A program made the translations under genes and the position numbers. The notes beneath the pieces are model-generated. The model was not told the DNA's origin and made no database searches. It saw only the letters and a program-made list of their open reading frames with translations. This document shows positions 43,051 to 51,122 of a stretch of DNA of 64,000 nucleotides, piece after piece. Source of the DNA: Gammaproteobacteria bacterium (lineage in GTDB: Bacteria > Pseudomonadota > Gammaproteobacteria > Pseudomonadales > Azotimanducaceae). The first letter of the stretch is position 1. Each line of letters opens with the position of its first letter. Where the stretch lies: contig JAPOVK010000023.1 of assembly GCA_026708185.1 (NCBI GenBank), positions 1 to 64,000 of the forward strand, written 5' to 3'.

Positions 43051-44766
43051 ATGCGCACGACCACCCTTCTCGTTGCCGCGCTGCTCGCGGGCAACGCGCT
43101 TGCCCTAGGTACCGGCACGGCACCCAAGCCGGGCGACCGCATCGACGACTTCATGCTCTTGGACCACGGCGGACAGGCGCACAAGCTCTACTACCTTTCG
43201 GATGCGACCGCCGTCGTCCTCATGGCCCACAGCGCGACGTGTCCTGGCTTCGCCGACTACGAGTCGCGCTTCGAGACGGCTGCGGATGCGTATCGCGACC
43301 GCGGCGTGGTCTTCCTGATGGTCAACTCCGAGTCGGCCGCCCATGCCACTCTGCGGCACGAGGTGCAATCCGAAACACCGATCCTGATCGACCAGGCTGG
43401 CTTGGTCGGTGATGCGCTCGGGCTCACTCATGCCGGCGAACTCCTCGTGATCGACCCGGAGCGCTGGCAACTCCGTCACCGAGGCGTGGCTAGTGGCGAT
43501 GTCGGCCAAGTCATTGACGCCGTCCTGAATGGTGGCGAAGTCACGTCAACCGAGGTACCGGCAAGAGCCTGTGCGCTGACCTATGCGCCAGCGCCGAGGA
43601 CCGTCTCCTACGCAGCGGACATCGCGCCGATGCTGATCGACAACTGCGTGACCTGCCATCGCGAGGGCGGGATCGGACCGTGGGCAATGACCGGCTACAA
43701 CATGGTCCGCGGCTTCGCACCGATGATCCGCGAGGTGGTCCGCACCAAGCGCATGCCGCCTTGGCACGCCGACCCAATTCACGGCACGTTCACCAACGAC
43801 CGTTCGCTGTCGACCGACGAGGTGCGCAAGCTCGTGCACTGGGTCGAGACCGGCGCGCCGCGTGGCGACGGCCCCGACCCCCTGGCAACCCTCGATGCCG
43901 AGTGGCCGGACTGGGGGCTGGGCGAACCGGATCTTATCGTCGACATCCCGGCTTTCGACGTGCCGGCCACCGGTGTTGTCGAGTACCAATACCAGCGCGT
44001 CGTCAATCCGCTCGACCGCGACGTCTGGGTGCGCGCCACCGAGATCCTCCCGGGCGACCGCGCCGCGCTGCACCACGTCATCGCGACCTTCCGGCATCCC
44101 AAACCGGACGGCACCGGCTTCGGCCAACGCGGTGGTGGCTTGGGCGGCTACGTGCCAGGTGCGGAACCGAGAGGTGCGCCGGAGAACACCGGCACGTTCT
44201 TGCCCGCAGGCGCGCTGCTCGTCTTCCAGATGCACTACACGCCCTACGGCAAGGCGGTAACGGACCACTCGAAGTTCGGCCTTTACTTCCACGATACGCC
44301 ACCGAGACACCGGCTCGCCAACGCCGTGCTGATGAATACGCGCATCCGGATCCCGCCCAACACCAAGTGGCACAGCGAGTTCGCGGAACAGACGTTCGAC
44401 CGCGACGTCCTGCTCTACAGCCTGCTGCCGCACGCGCACTACCGCGGCACGGCATCGGAGTTCCGCGCGTTCTACCCGGATGGGCGCGAAGAGCTGCTGC
44501 TGTCGGTGCCGAACTACGACTTCAACTGGCAGACGACCTACGTGCTCGAAGAGCCCAAGGTGCTTCCGGCTGGCACCCGCGTCGTCCACACCACGTGGTG
44601 GGACAACTCCGCGCAGAACCCGGCCAACCCGGATCCGAACCGCGAAGTGCCCTGGGGCCGGCAGTCGTGGGACGAAATGCTGTTCGGGAGCCTGCGCTTA
44701 CGCTACCTGGACGATGAGATCGCACAGGCGACCAGCGCGGTCGAGGAGAGCGGCGCCTCCGACTGA
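43051..44766 (+). CDS. Redoxin / cytochrome c / copper monooxygenase-like fusion
   Basis: This 571-residue periplasmic protein starts with a signal (TTTLLVAALLAGNALA) and a thioredoxin-fold redoxin domain (25-160) with one Cys64 (HSATCPGF). A cytochrome c-like motif CVTCH at 199-203 (IDNCVTCHREGGIGPW) follows. The C-terminal part resembles a type II ascorbate-dependent copper monooxygenase (PHM/DBM) fold, with His341-His342 (LHHVIATF), His395 (QMHYTPYG), His461/His463 (PHAHYRG) and a candidate Met ligand in WDEMLFG. Start ATG 43051 has GGGAGGG seven bases upstream. The haem and redoxin units could feed electrons to the copper site (inference). Confidence 0.85.
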   Translation: MRTTTLLVAALLAGNALALGTGTAPKPGDRIDDFMLLDHGGQAHKLYYLSDATAVVLMAHSATCPGFADYESRFETAADAYRDRGVVFLMVNSESAAHATLRHEVQSETPILIDQAGLVGDALGLTHAGELLVIDPERWQLRHRGVASGDVGQVIDAVLNGGEVTSTEVPARACALTYAPAPRTVSYAADIAPMLIDNCVTCHREGGIGPWAMTGYNMVRGFAPMIREVVRTKRMPPWHADPIHGTFTNDRSLSTDEVRKLVHWVETGAPRGDGPDPLATLDAEWPDWGLGEPDLIVDIPAFDVPATGVVEYQYQRVVNPLDRDVWVRATEILPGDRAALHHVIATFRHPKPDGTGFGQRGGGLGGYVPGAEPRGAPENTGTFLPAGALLVFQMHYTPYGKAVTDHSKFGLYFHDTPPRHRLANAVLMNTRIRIPPNTKWHSEFAEQTFDRDVLLYSLLPHAHYRGTASEFRAFYPDGREELLLSVPNYDFNWQTTYVLEEPKVLPAGTRVVHTTWWDNSAQNPANPDPNREVPWGRQSWDEMLFGSLRLRYLDDEIAQATSAVEESGASD

Positions 44767-44783
44767 ATCGGCGCACCTAACGC

Positions 44784-45203
44784 TTAAGACGGTGCGATGA
44801 TCGGCACCGACGGGAAGTACGTCGTGAAGCGGGCCGTATCGGCGGTTGCCAGTGACCAGCCCATGACCTCGGCATGGGCACCGATGAAGAAGTCAGGCAA
44901 CGGTGTTCCCGGCGCATCCGAGTCAGACCGATGTCGCCTTCTCTCCAAGTAGCGCCTATACGCCACGGCACAGGTTTCTGCGGCCGCGGCGGGCACGTCG
45001 AGGATCGCCACGCCCCAATCGCGGATGCGATCGGCTACGGTTTCCGGCCGCCCATCGCCGGCGCAAACTTCGGCCAAGCAGATCGCGTTGGCAGCAGCAC
45101 CCTCTCCCGAGACTGCGTCCTCAATGAGCTCCCGAGCCCATTCGCCAAACGGCCCCGCGGGGTCTGCCGCGTAGATCAAAACGTTCGTGTCCAGCAAGAT
45201 CAT
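44784..45203 (-). CDS. VapC-like PIN-domain toxin
   Basis: This 139-residue PIN ribonuclease has acidic metal ligands in MILLDTNVLIYA (Asp5), ICLAEVCAG (Glu), PLPDFFIGAHA (Asp) and LATADTARF (Asp). The ending ATADTARFTTYFPSVPII is typical of VapC. ATG 45203 overlaps the antitoxin stop as ATGA. It is convergent with the redoxin fusion gene, 17 bp away. Expected role: stable-RNA cleavage held in check by the upstream antitoxin. Confidence 0.88.
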   Translation of the reverse strand: MILLDTNVLIYAADPAGPFGEWARELIEDAVSGEGAAANAICLAEVCAGDGRPETVADRIRDWGVAILDVPAAAAETCAVAYRRYLERRRHRSDSDAPGTPLPDFFIGAHAEVMGWSLATADTARFTTYFPSVPIIAPS

Positions 45204-45433
45204 GGTTCGCGCGTCAGGCTCCGCAGCTCCTCCCAAGACATGATCGGGGTCAGCGGCCACCGAGCCATCGCGTCCCGGCATTCCTGGCGCGTCATCCGAG
45301 GCCTAGGAGGAGGCCGTTGCAGCCGAACGAGGATGTAACGACCCTCGCCCTCTCGCTGGATGTCGAAAACGTCGCCTGGGTCCGCGTCGGGGATGACGAC
45401 GCGTCTTTTGGCGTCCGCGCGGGCAACTTTCAT
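45200..45433 (-). CDS. VapB/AbrB-like antitoxin
   Basis: This 77-residue partner of the VapC-like toxin has an N-terminal swapped-hairpin (AbrB-like) DNA-binding segment MKVARADAKRRVVIPDADPGDVFDIQREGEGRYILVRL. A C-terminal toxin-binding tail ends EELRSLTREP. ATG 45433 lies one base from a perfect inverted repeat that is probably its operator. The stop overlaps the toxin start. This module is intact, in contrast to the decayed HicAB remnant beside it. Confidence 0.8.
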   Translation of the reverse strand: MKVARADAKRRVVIPDADPGDVFDIQREGEGRYILVRLQRPPPRPRMTRQECRDAMARWPLTPIMSWEELRSLTREP

Positions 45434-45434
45434 G

Positions 45435-45449
45435 GTGGGATCGTCCCAC
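45435..45449. promoter_or_regulatory. Probable VapBC operator
   Basis: The perfect inverted repeat GTGGGA-TCG-TCCCAC lies immediately upstream of the antitoxin ATG (45433). An autoregulatory operator is expected at this place. Confidence 0.5.
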
Positions 45450-45597
45450 AATCAGAGCTACGAATCAACCATTCGCTTCTACGACCGTCAGCCGCCAAGA
45501 CTCCGGCCAATGCCTGGAACGTGATACTGCGGGCGGTATCAATCTCAACAATGGCGACCGAAGCTTCTCTAGTCCATGCGGGCCAATCAGTGAGCAT

Positions 45598-45651
45598 CTG
45601 ACCGTGCCGATGCACAAACCCATCAAGCCGTTTACATCAGGCGACTGGTGA
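45598..45651 (+). pseudogene. Possible HicA toxin remnant
   Basis: The short reading LTVPMHKPIKPFTSGDW, stopping at 45649-45651, resembles the conserved C-terminal part of HicA toxins, where VPxH precedes a Gly-Thr-Leu segment. It lies 20 bp upstream of a HicB-like start, the normal HicA position. No intact N-terminal half with the GSHH motif can be read upstream, so if real it is a broken fragment. The match is short. Confidence 0.3.
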
Positions 45652-45671
45652 GTCTGATCGAGGGGACTTAG

Positions 45672-46009
45672 ATGAGATTCGAGGATTACCCGATTGAGGT
45701 ATCGCCACTGCCCACCGAGGAGGGTGGCGGGTACCTGGTCACATTCCCGGACTTGCCGGGTTGCATCGCCAACGGTTCGACCGTCGAGGCAGCCGTCTCC
45801 GAGGCACGGGATGCGTTCGCTGCGTGGGCGATGGCGGAGACGGCCGAGTAAGGGTCGGTTGCCCGAGCCGAAGACGTTCAGCGGGCAGTTCGTGCAGCGC
45901 ATCCCGAAGAGGTATGCACATGCGGCTGGCGAAACGAGCGGCGACCGAAGGCGTCAGCCTGAACCAGTTGGCCGCGACTTTGCTGGCCCAAGGCCTCGCT
46001 GCGCGGTAA
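45672..46009 (+). pseudogene. hicB: Frameshifted HicB antitoxin
   Basis: HicB-like sequence is spread over all three frames. The N-terminal domain (ATG 45672, MRFEDYPIEVSPLPTEEGGGYLVTFPDLPGC through ARDAFAAWAMAETAE) stops at 45849-45851. The next HicB block, LPEPKTFSGQFVQRIPKR, begins at 45859 in the +1 frame. The C-terminal ribbon-helix-helix-like block, MHMRLAKRAATEGVSLNQLAATLLAQGL, is in the third frame, ending at 46009. Two frameshifts are therefore needed, with the second explained by one extra T near 45912. The first fragment (59 residues) could still be expressed as a lone HicB N-domain. Confidence 0.8.
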
Positions 46010-46033
46010 CCGGACGGGGGATGCTGAGACCGC

Positions 46034-46621
46034 CTAAAGCGGCCCCGGTCCTTCCGAACCGGTCAGCAACCATCGGATCATCGGCAAGTGCTGGCGACCG
46101 CTGAACTGCTGACCGTCGACCAAGTAGGTGGGCACGTTGTAGATGCCCCGCGCGCCGACGCGGTCCTTGTGCGTCGCTAGATCCGCGCCGAAGTCGTAGC
46201 CCTCGAATCCGGGTGCGCCGAGATCCGCAAGCACAGCGGCCAAGGTCTCGCGGTCGAGTTCCAGGCGTCCGGCCCAGAAGTCCGTGAGCACGCGTTCGCT
46301 ATACGGCCGCGCCAAGCCTTGGCGGTCCGCCCATAGGCAACCGGCGCAAGCGACGGTGGAGTCCACCCCCGTTGCGTCCCGGTTCAGTTCGACGCCTCGC
46401 CAGCGCGCATAGCGCGCCGTGTCCGCCGCGACGTAGGCCGCGCGGACGCGGGCATGGCGTGCGCCCACGGTCTCGTCGCTCCCGTTCGGCGGCGCTTCGC
46501 GGACTTCGGTCGGAAACGGCAGCAATTCGACGTCGACAGCCAACTCGTCGGCCAGCGCATAGGTTGGCTTGAACGCCAGCAGCGACGCTGCGTTGGTGAA
46601 GTCGAAGGCAAACGTGATCAT
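46034..46621 (-). CDS. DsbA-fold 2-hydroxychromene-2-carboxylate isomerase-like protein (second of pair)
   Basis: This 195-residue DsbA/kappa-GST-like thioredoxin-fold protein has ITFAFDFTNAASLLAFKPTYALADEL, and later NVPTYLVDGQQFSGRQHLPMIRWLL, the hallmark cis-Pro and last strand of the 2-hydroxychromene-2-carboxylate isomerase group. The family's start motif S-P-Y/F is replaced by TNA, so activity may differ. A Cys pair CAGC occurs at 92-95, away from the usual active site. ATG 46621 overlaps the stop of the preceding paralogue (ATGA). It may function as a heterodimer with it (inference). Confidence 0.8.
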   Translation of the reverse strand: MITFAFDFTNAASLLAFKPTYALADELAVDVELLPFPTEVREAPPNGSDETVGARHARVRAAYVAADTARYARWRGVELNRDATGVDSTVACAGCLWADRQGLARPYSERVLTDFWAGRLELDRETLAAVLADLGAPGFEGYDFGADLATHKDRVGARGIYNVPTYLVDGQQFSGRQHLPMIRWLLTGSEGPGPL

Positions 46622-47295
46622 GGCGTAAACCGGTCGTAGGCGATGTCGGGCGCGGGACCCTGGCGGCCCCCGAGAATCCAGCGAACCGCCGGCAAGTGCT
46701 CGCGCCCGAAGAAGATCTCGCCGTCGATCACGTAGCTCGGAACGCCGAACAAGCCGGCTGGATGCAAGGCGTTCTGCAGCGCATCGTGCTCCTCTCGCCC
46801 ACGACCGTCGAGGTACTCGAGAAACCCGGCGCGGTCTCCCCCGGCTTCCGCGACGATGCTCGCCACCACGTCCCGGTCTTCGATATCCAGTTCCCGCTTC
46901 CAGAATCGCTCGAAAACGCGGTCCATGTAGCCCCTGAGCAGGTCCCTGTCCTGGCGTGCCCACAGCATCCCGATGCCGGCGAGCGACGAGTCCCAGATCT
47001 TCTGCGGCCCGTAGATCAGGATGTCCTTCAAGCGGGCGTAGCGCTTGGCGTCCATGTAGGCGTACCGCACGCCCTGCCACTGCCGGGGCGTGCGATTGTT
47101 CTCCACGACCTTGCCGGTCTTGTCGACCCGGGCCGAGCCCAGGAAGCTCGGAATGTTCAGCGTGAGCGGCCGGAAGTCGACCTCGATCCCGAAGTCGGCC
47201 TCGAGCTGCCAAGTCGGGTCCTTGGCGAGGTAGGCGTAGGGACTCTTGACGTCGAGATAGACGATGAGCGGCGAATCGGACTGTAGCGGCTGCAT
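46618..47295 (-). CDS. DsbA-fold 2-hydroxychromene-2-carboxylate isomerase-like protein (first of pair)
   Basis: This is an about 225-residue thioredoxin-fold protein. YLDVKSPYAYLAKDPTWQLEADFGIEVDFRPL has the SPYAYL segment of glutathione-dependent 2-hydroxychromene-2-carboxylate isomerases, and FGVPSYVIDGEIFFGREHLPAVRWIL gives the cis-Pro strand. Such enzymes isomerise ring-cleavage intermediates in aromatic breakdown. ATG 47295 is used; ATG 47331 would add a hydrophobic stretch, and neither has a good ribosome site. It is joined by ATGA to its paralogue downstream. Confidence 0.85.
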   Translation of the reverse strand: MQPLQSDSPLIVYLDVKSPYAYLAKDPTWQLEADFGIEVDFRPLTLNIPSFLGSARVDKTGKVVENNRTPRQWQGVRYAYMDAKRYARLKDILIYGPQKIWDSSLAGIGMLWARQDRDLLRGYMDRVFERFWKRELDIEDRDVVASIVAEAGGDRAGFLEYLDGRGREEHDALQNALHPAGLFGVPSYVIDGEIFFGREHLPAVRWILGGRQGPAPDIAYDRFTP

Positions 47296-47413
47296 GGGCG
47301 CTAGGACCAAGTAAGCGAATGAGCAGAGCATAACGCCGAACGGGCGAGGCGTTGGTCTGTCCGGGACGTTCCCTCTAAGATAGGCCGCTTGACACTTTCA
47401 TGGGGGAGGAGCC

Positions 47414-48559
47414 ATGCAGTCACCCATCTGCGACATGCTCGGCTGCGAGTTTCCGTTGGTTGCGTTCAGCCACTGCCGGGACGTCGTTGCCGCCGTCTCC
47501 AACGCCGGCGGATTTGGTGTTCTCGGCGCGGTCGGCCATTCGCCTGAGACGCTCGACGTCGAGCTGTCCTGGATCGACGACCACGTGAACGGCAAGCCGT
47601 ACGGCATCGACCTGCTGGTTCCGACCAGCATGGACAGCAAGTCCGAAGCGCTCGCCGCGGACGAGTTGGAGCGGCGCATCCCGCCGCAACACAAACAGTA
47701 CGTCCTGAACCTCCTCGCGCAGTACAACATCCCGACGGACGACCTGTACCGCGAGACGCCGCGCGGCGGGGTCGGCGACAACATGCGCGAGAAGGGCGCG
47801 AGCATCGTGCTCGACGCCGCGTTCGCGCACCCGATCAAGCTGGTCGCCAACGCCCTGGGCGTGCCCCCGACATTCATGCTCGAACGCGGCAAGCGCGAGG
47901 GTGTGCCGGTGGCAGCCCTGTGCGGCGCCCGCGAGCACGCCATCAAACACGCCGAGGCGGGGGTCGACATCCTCGTCGTATCCGGCACGGAAGCGGGTGG
48001 CCACTGCGGCGAGGTCTCCACCATGGTGCTGATCCCCGAGGTCCTGCAATCCATCGAACCGTACGGCGAGATACCGGTTCTCGCCGCGGGTGGGATCGCC
48101 ACAGGACGCCAGATGGCGGCCGTGATGGCCATGGGTGCCCACGGCGCCTGGACGGGCTCGGTGTGGCTGACGACCGCGGAGGCCGAGACCGCCCCCGCCG
48201 TCAAGGAGAAGTTCCTCGCCGCCAGTTCGCGCCAGACCGTACGATCGCGCAGCAGGACCGGCAAGTACACCCGCCAGCTTCGTTCGCCTTGGACGGACGC
48301 CTGGCACGCGGACGAGGCGCCCGATCCGCTGCCGATGCCGTTGCAGCAACTCATCAGCGAGCCGGCGCTCGGCAAGATCGCCCGACTAGCCGAGACCGGC
48401 CACCCGGGCGCGAAGCAACTCACCACGTATTTCGTCGGCCAAGCGGTGGGACTCATGAACCAGGTTCAGTCCGCTCGCCAAGTGGTGTACGACTTCATGG
48501 AGGACTTCCTGGAAGCGACCGAGCGTCTGAACGCGTTCGTCGACGACGACGCGGCGTAG
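47414..48559 (+). CDS. Nitronate monooxygenase-family FMN enzyme
   Basis: This 381-residue FMN-dependent TIM-barrel enzyme belongs to the nitronate monooxygenase (2-nitropropane dioxygenase-like) family. Blocks are VAFSHCRDVVAAVSNAGGFGVLGA, ILVVSGTEAGGHCGEVSTMVLIPEV (the AGGH phosphate/active-site segment), PVLAAGGIATGRQMAAVMAMGAHGAWTGSVWL. The start ATG 47414 has an excellent GGAGGAG site. It is 5 bp ahead of an acyl-CoA carboxyltransferase gene, so co-transcribed. Real substrates of this subgroup are often unknown and may be acyl or keto compounds rather than nitronates. Confidence 0.9.
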   Translation: MQSPICDMLGCEFPLVAFSHCRDVVAAVSNAGGFGVLGAVGHSPETLDVELSWIDDHVNGKPYGIDLLVPTSMDSKSEALAADELERRIPPQHKQYVLNLLAQYNIPTDDLYRETPRGGVGDNMREKGASIVLDAAFAHPIKLVANALGVPPTFMLERGKREGVPVAALCGAREHAIKHAEAGVDILVVSGTEAGGHCGEVSTMVLIPEVLQSIEPYGEIPVLAAGGIATGRQMAAVMAMGAHGAWTGSVWLTTAEAETAPAVKEKFLAASSRQTVRSRSRTGKYTRQLRSPWTDAWHADEAPDPLPMPLQQLISEPALGKIARLAETGHPGAKQLTTYFVGQAVGLMNQVQSARQVVYDFMEDFLEATERLNAFVDDDAA

Positions 48560-48564
48560 CTCCT

Positions 48565-50115
48565 ATGAGTTGGCAGCGGGAAGTCACCGAACTCGACCGT
48601 CAGACCGAGTTCGCGAAGGAGATGGGCGGCGCGGACAGCGTCGCCTTCCACCATTCGCGCGGCCGGCTGACGGTGCGGGAGCGCGTCGCCCTCCTGGAAG
48701 ACCCCGGCACATTCCACGAGATCGGCGCGATCGCCGGCACGGCGGAGTGGGAGGACGATGGAGTGGTAGGCCTGAAGCCGGCGAACTCGGTCACCGGCAC
48801 TGTGCGGATCGACGGTCGCAAAGTGGCGTTCTCCGGCGGCGACTTCACTATTCGCGGCGGTTCCGCCGACGCCGCCGTCGGCAACAAGGGTGGCTTCGCC
48901 GAGGGGTTCGCGCTGAAGGCCCGCATCCCCTACGTGCGCCTGCTCGACGCCACCGGCGGCAGCGTGAAGACCTTCGAGAAGATCGGGCGGACGTACCTGC
49001 CGGGCAACGCGGGGACGAACCTCTCCGCCGAACTCATGCAGTACGTGCCCGTCGTCTCCGCGGTACTCGGTTCCGTCGCGGGACTCCCAGCGGTCCAGGC
49101 CTGCATGTGCCACTTCAACGTCATGGTCAAGAACACGAGCCAGGTGTTCGTGGCCGGACCCAAGGTGGTCGAACAAGCCACCGGCCAAGCCATCACCAAG
49201 GAGGATCTCGGCGACGAACGCATCCAGGTGAAGAACGGCGTGATCATGAACCTCGCCGAAGACGAGGCCGACGCCATCGCCCAGGTGCGTCGATTCCTCT
49301 CCTACCTGCCGGCAAACGTCTGGGAAGAGCCTCCCGTGATCACGCCCGAGGATGATCCCGGCCGCCGCGAGGAGTCCTTGATCGCCGCAGTACCGCGGAA
49401 TCGGCGTCGAATCTACGAGCCGCGCCGCATTCTCGACGCCGTCCTCGACAAGGACAGCTTCTTCGAGATCGGACCGTACTACGGACGCGCGCGTGTGACC
49501 GGGCTTGCCCGTGTGAACGGCTATCCGGTCGGCGTCATGGCGAACCACCCGAAGTTCAACGGCGGTTCGATGGACATCGCCGCCGGCGAGAAGACCATCC
49601 GCCTGATCGAACTGTGCGACACCTTCCACCTGCCCCTCGTGTATTTCGCCGACGAGCCGGGCTTCTCCGTCGGCCGCGCCCAGGAGGAACTCGGCATCGT
49701 GCGCGCTGGCGCGCGCATCGTCACCACGCTGACGCAGAGCAAGACGCCCTACGTCTGCTTCGTGCTGCGCCAACTCTATGGCGTCGCCGGCGGACTCCAC
49801 CAGCGCGGCACGGGCCTCTACCGGCGGTACTGCTGGCCGTCCACGCACGGCGGTTCCATGCACATCGAGGGCGGCACGGCCATCGCCTACAAACGCGACA
49901 TCGAGAACGCGGACGACCCGGAGGCGAAACGCGCCGAGATCGAGGCCCGCCTACAGTCGATCTCCTCGCCGTTCAGGAATGCGCACGCGTTCGGCATCGA
50001 GGAGATCATCGACCCGCGCGAGACGCGCCCGCTCCTGGTGGACTTCGTCGAGGACGCCTGGCGCGTCGTCAAGACCCAGCTCGGGCCGGGCCACGGCGTT
50101 TCGTACCGACCGTAA
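48565..50115 (+). CDS. Acyl-CoA carboxylase carboxyltransferase subunit
   Basis: This 516-residue protein has the two crotonase-like halves of biotin-dependent carboxyltransferases. The N half has RGRLTVRERVALLEDPGTFHEIGA and FTIRGGSADAAVGNKGGF, and the C half NHPKFNGGSMDIAAGEKTIRLIELCDTFHLPLVYFADEPGFSVG. It would transfer carboxyl from carboxybiotin to an acyl-CoA such as propionyl- or methylcrotonyl-CoA. No biotin carboxylase or biotin carrier gene is in the window, so the partner must lie elsewhere, or this subunit acts differently. ATG 48565 is chosen; longer in-frame readings overlap the nitronate monooxygenase gene. Confidence 0.92.
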   Translation: MSWQREVTELDRQTEFAKEMGGADSVAFHHSRGRLTVRERVALLEDPGTFHEIGAIAGTAEWEDDGVVGLKPANSVTGTVRIDGRKVAFSGGDFTIRGGSADAAVGNKGGFAEGFALKARIPYVRLLDATGGSVKTFEKIGRTYLPGNAGTNLSAELMQYVPVVSAVLGSVAGLPAVQACMCHFNVMVKNTSQVFVAGPKVVEQATGQAITKEDLGDERIQVKNGVIMNLAEDEADAIAQVRRFLSYLPANVWEEPPVITPEDDPGRREESLIAAVPRNRRRIYEPRRILDAVLDKDSFFEIGPYYGRARVTGLARVNGYPVGVMANHPKFNGGSMDIAAGEKTIRLIELCDTFHLPLVYFADEPGFSVGRAQEELGIVRAGARIVTTLTQSKTPYVCFVLRQLYGVAGGLHQRGTGLYRRYCWPSTHGGSMHIEGGTAIAYKRDIENADDPEAKRAEIEARLQSISSPFRNAHAFGIEEIIDPRETRPLLVDFVEDAWRVVKTQLGPGHGVSYRP

Positions 50116-50122
50116 GAAAGCG

Positions 50123-51022
50123 TTAGAACAAGGGAATGCCCGGCACCTTCAACTGCGTCCGGTAGAGGCACGTCGACGAGGTCATGAAGAACGTGCAGAA
50201 GTCGTCGCCGCCCCAGGTGAAGTTCGCGCAGAACGCCGGTGTGCGGATCACGCCCAAGCACGCGCCGTCGTCTGGATGATAGACGTGAACGCCGCCCGGG
50301 CCCGCGCAGAAAACGTGGCCGACGCTGTCGATCTTCAGACCGTCCGGGGCGCCGGCGCCCTGCCCCGTCGACTCGGCGAAAACGTCGCCGCCCGCTAAGC
50401 CGCCGTGGTCGTCGATCTCGAAGCGCCGGATGTGCAAGCGCGGCGTATCGGCGACGTAGAGCCCCTGGTGGTCCAAGGTGAATGCGAGTCCATTGGGTTG
50501 ACCGAAACCCGTGGCCAGCAAGGTCAGCTCGAAGGTGTCCGGGTCGATCCGGTACACGCCACGGTGGTCGAGCTCCAACTTGCGCACGAGTCCGGTGCCC
50601 GACAGTCGTCCAAAGGTTGGGTCGGTGAACCAGATGCTGCCGTCGCGACGCACGACGATGTCGTTCGGGCTGTTCAGTTCCTTGCCGTCGTAGTGGCTTG
50701 CGAGCACGGTGATCGCGCCATTGAGTTCGGTGCGGGTCACGCGCGAGGTCTCGTGTTCGCAGGAGAGGATGCGCCCCTCGCGGTCGTAGGTGTTGCCATT
50801 GGTCATGTGGCTCGGCTTGCGGAACACCTTGACACCCTTCTTCTCCGTCCAGCGGTGCATGCGGCTGTTGGGAATGTCGCTGAAGGTCAGGTGCCTTTCG
50901 TGCGGGTGCCAGATCGGCCCTTCGGTGAAGGCAAACCCGTCCGCCAAGGTCTCGAGTTCCAGATCCTCGGGAACTACGTCGAGGAATCGGTCATCGCGGA
51001 TTTCGATGTTCAAAGATGCCAC
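50123..51022 (-). CDS. SMP-30/gluconolactonase-family protein
   Basis: This 299-residue six-bladed propeller belongs to the SMP-30/regucalcin/gluconolactonase family. FAFTEGPIWHPHERHLTFSD carries the metal-ligand Glu, ELNSPNDIVVRRDGSIWFTDPTFG the Asn/Asp residues, and GAPDGLKIDSVGHVF the last Asp ligand. It is expected to be a metal-dependent lactonase acting on sugar or aromatic-pathway lactones. The start is GTG 51022 next to a run of Gs. It is convergent with the carboxyltransferase gene, 7 bp apart. Confidence 0.92.
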   Translation of the reverse strand: MASLNIEIRDDRFLDVVPEDLELETLADGFAFTEGPIWHPHERHLTFSDIPNSRMHRWTEKKGVKVFRKPSHMTNGNTYDREGRILSCEHETSRVTRTELNGAITVLASHYDGKELNSPNDIVVRRDGSIWFTDPTFGRLSGTGLVRKLELDHRGVYRIDPDTFELTLLATGFGQPNGLAFTLDHQGLYVADTPRLHIRRFEIDDHGGLAGGDVFAESTGQGAGAPDGLKIDSVGHVFCAGPGGVHVYHPDDGACLGVIRTPAFCANFTWGGDDFCTFFMTSSTCLYRTQLKVPGIPLF

Positions 51023-51122
51023 CCCCCAAGTGGAGCGCGAAGCATAGCGCCAAACTCGCCGCGCCTAGCAGCATTTTGGTAAGGGGTTCCTGCAACACGC
51101 CCACTCGGGCGGGATGACGCGC

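Noticed and set aside
46622-47212. Single 392-residue protein covering both DsbA-fold genes
   Set aside because: The upper part is an out-of-frame shadow of the first isomerase. The two real genes overlap by ATGA at 46618-46621.
47920-48564. Upstream extension of the carboxyltransferase to 47920
   Set aside because: It runs through the nitronate monooxygenase gene in another frame. ATG 48565 begins the family homology.
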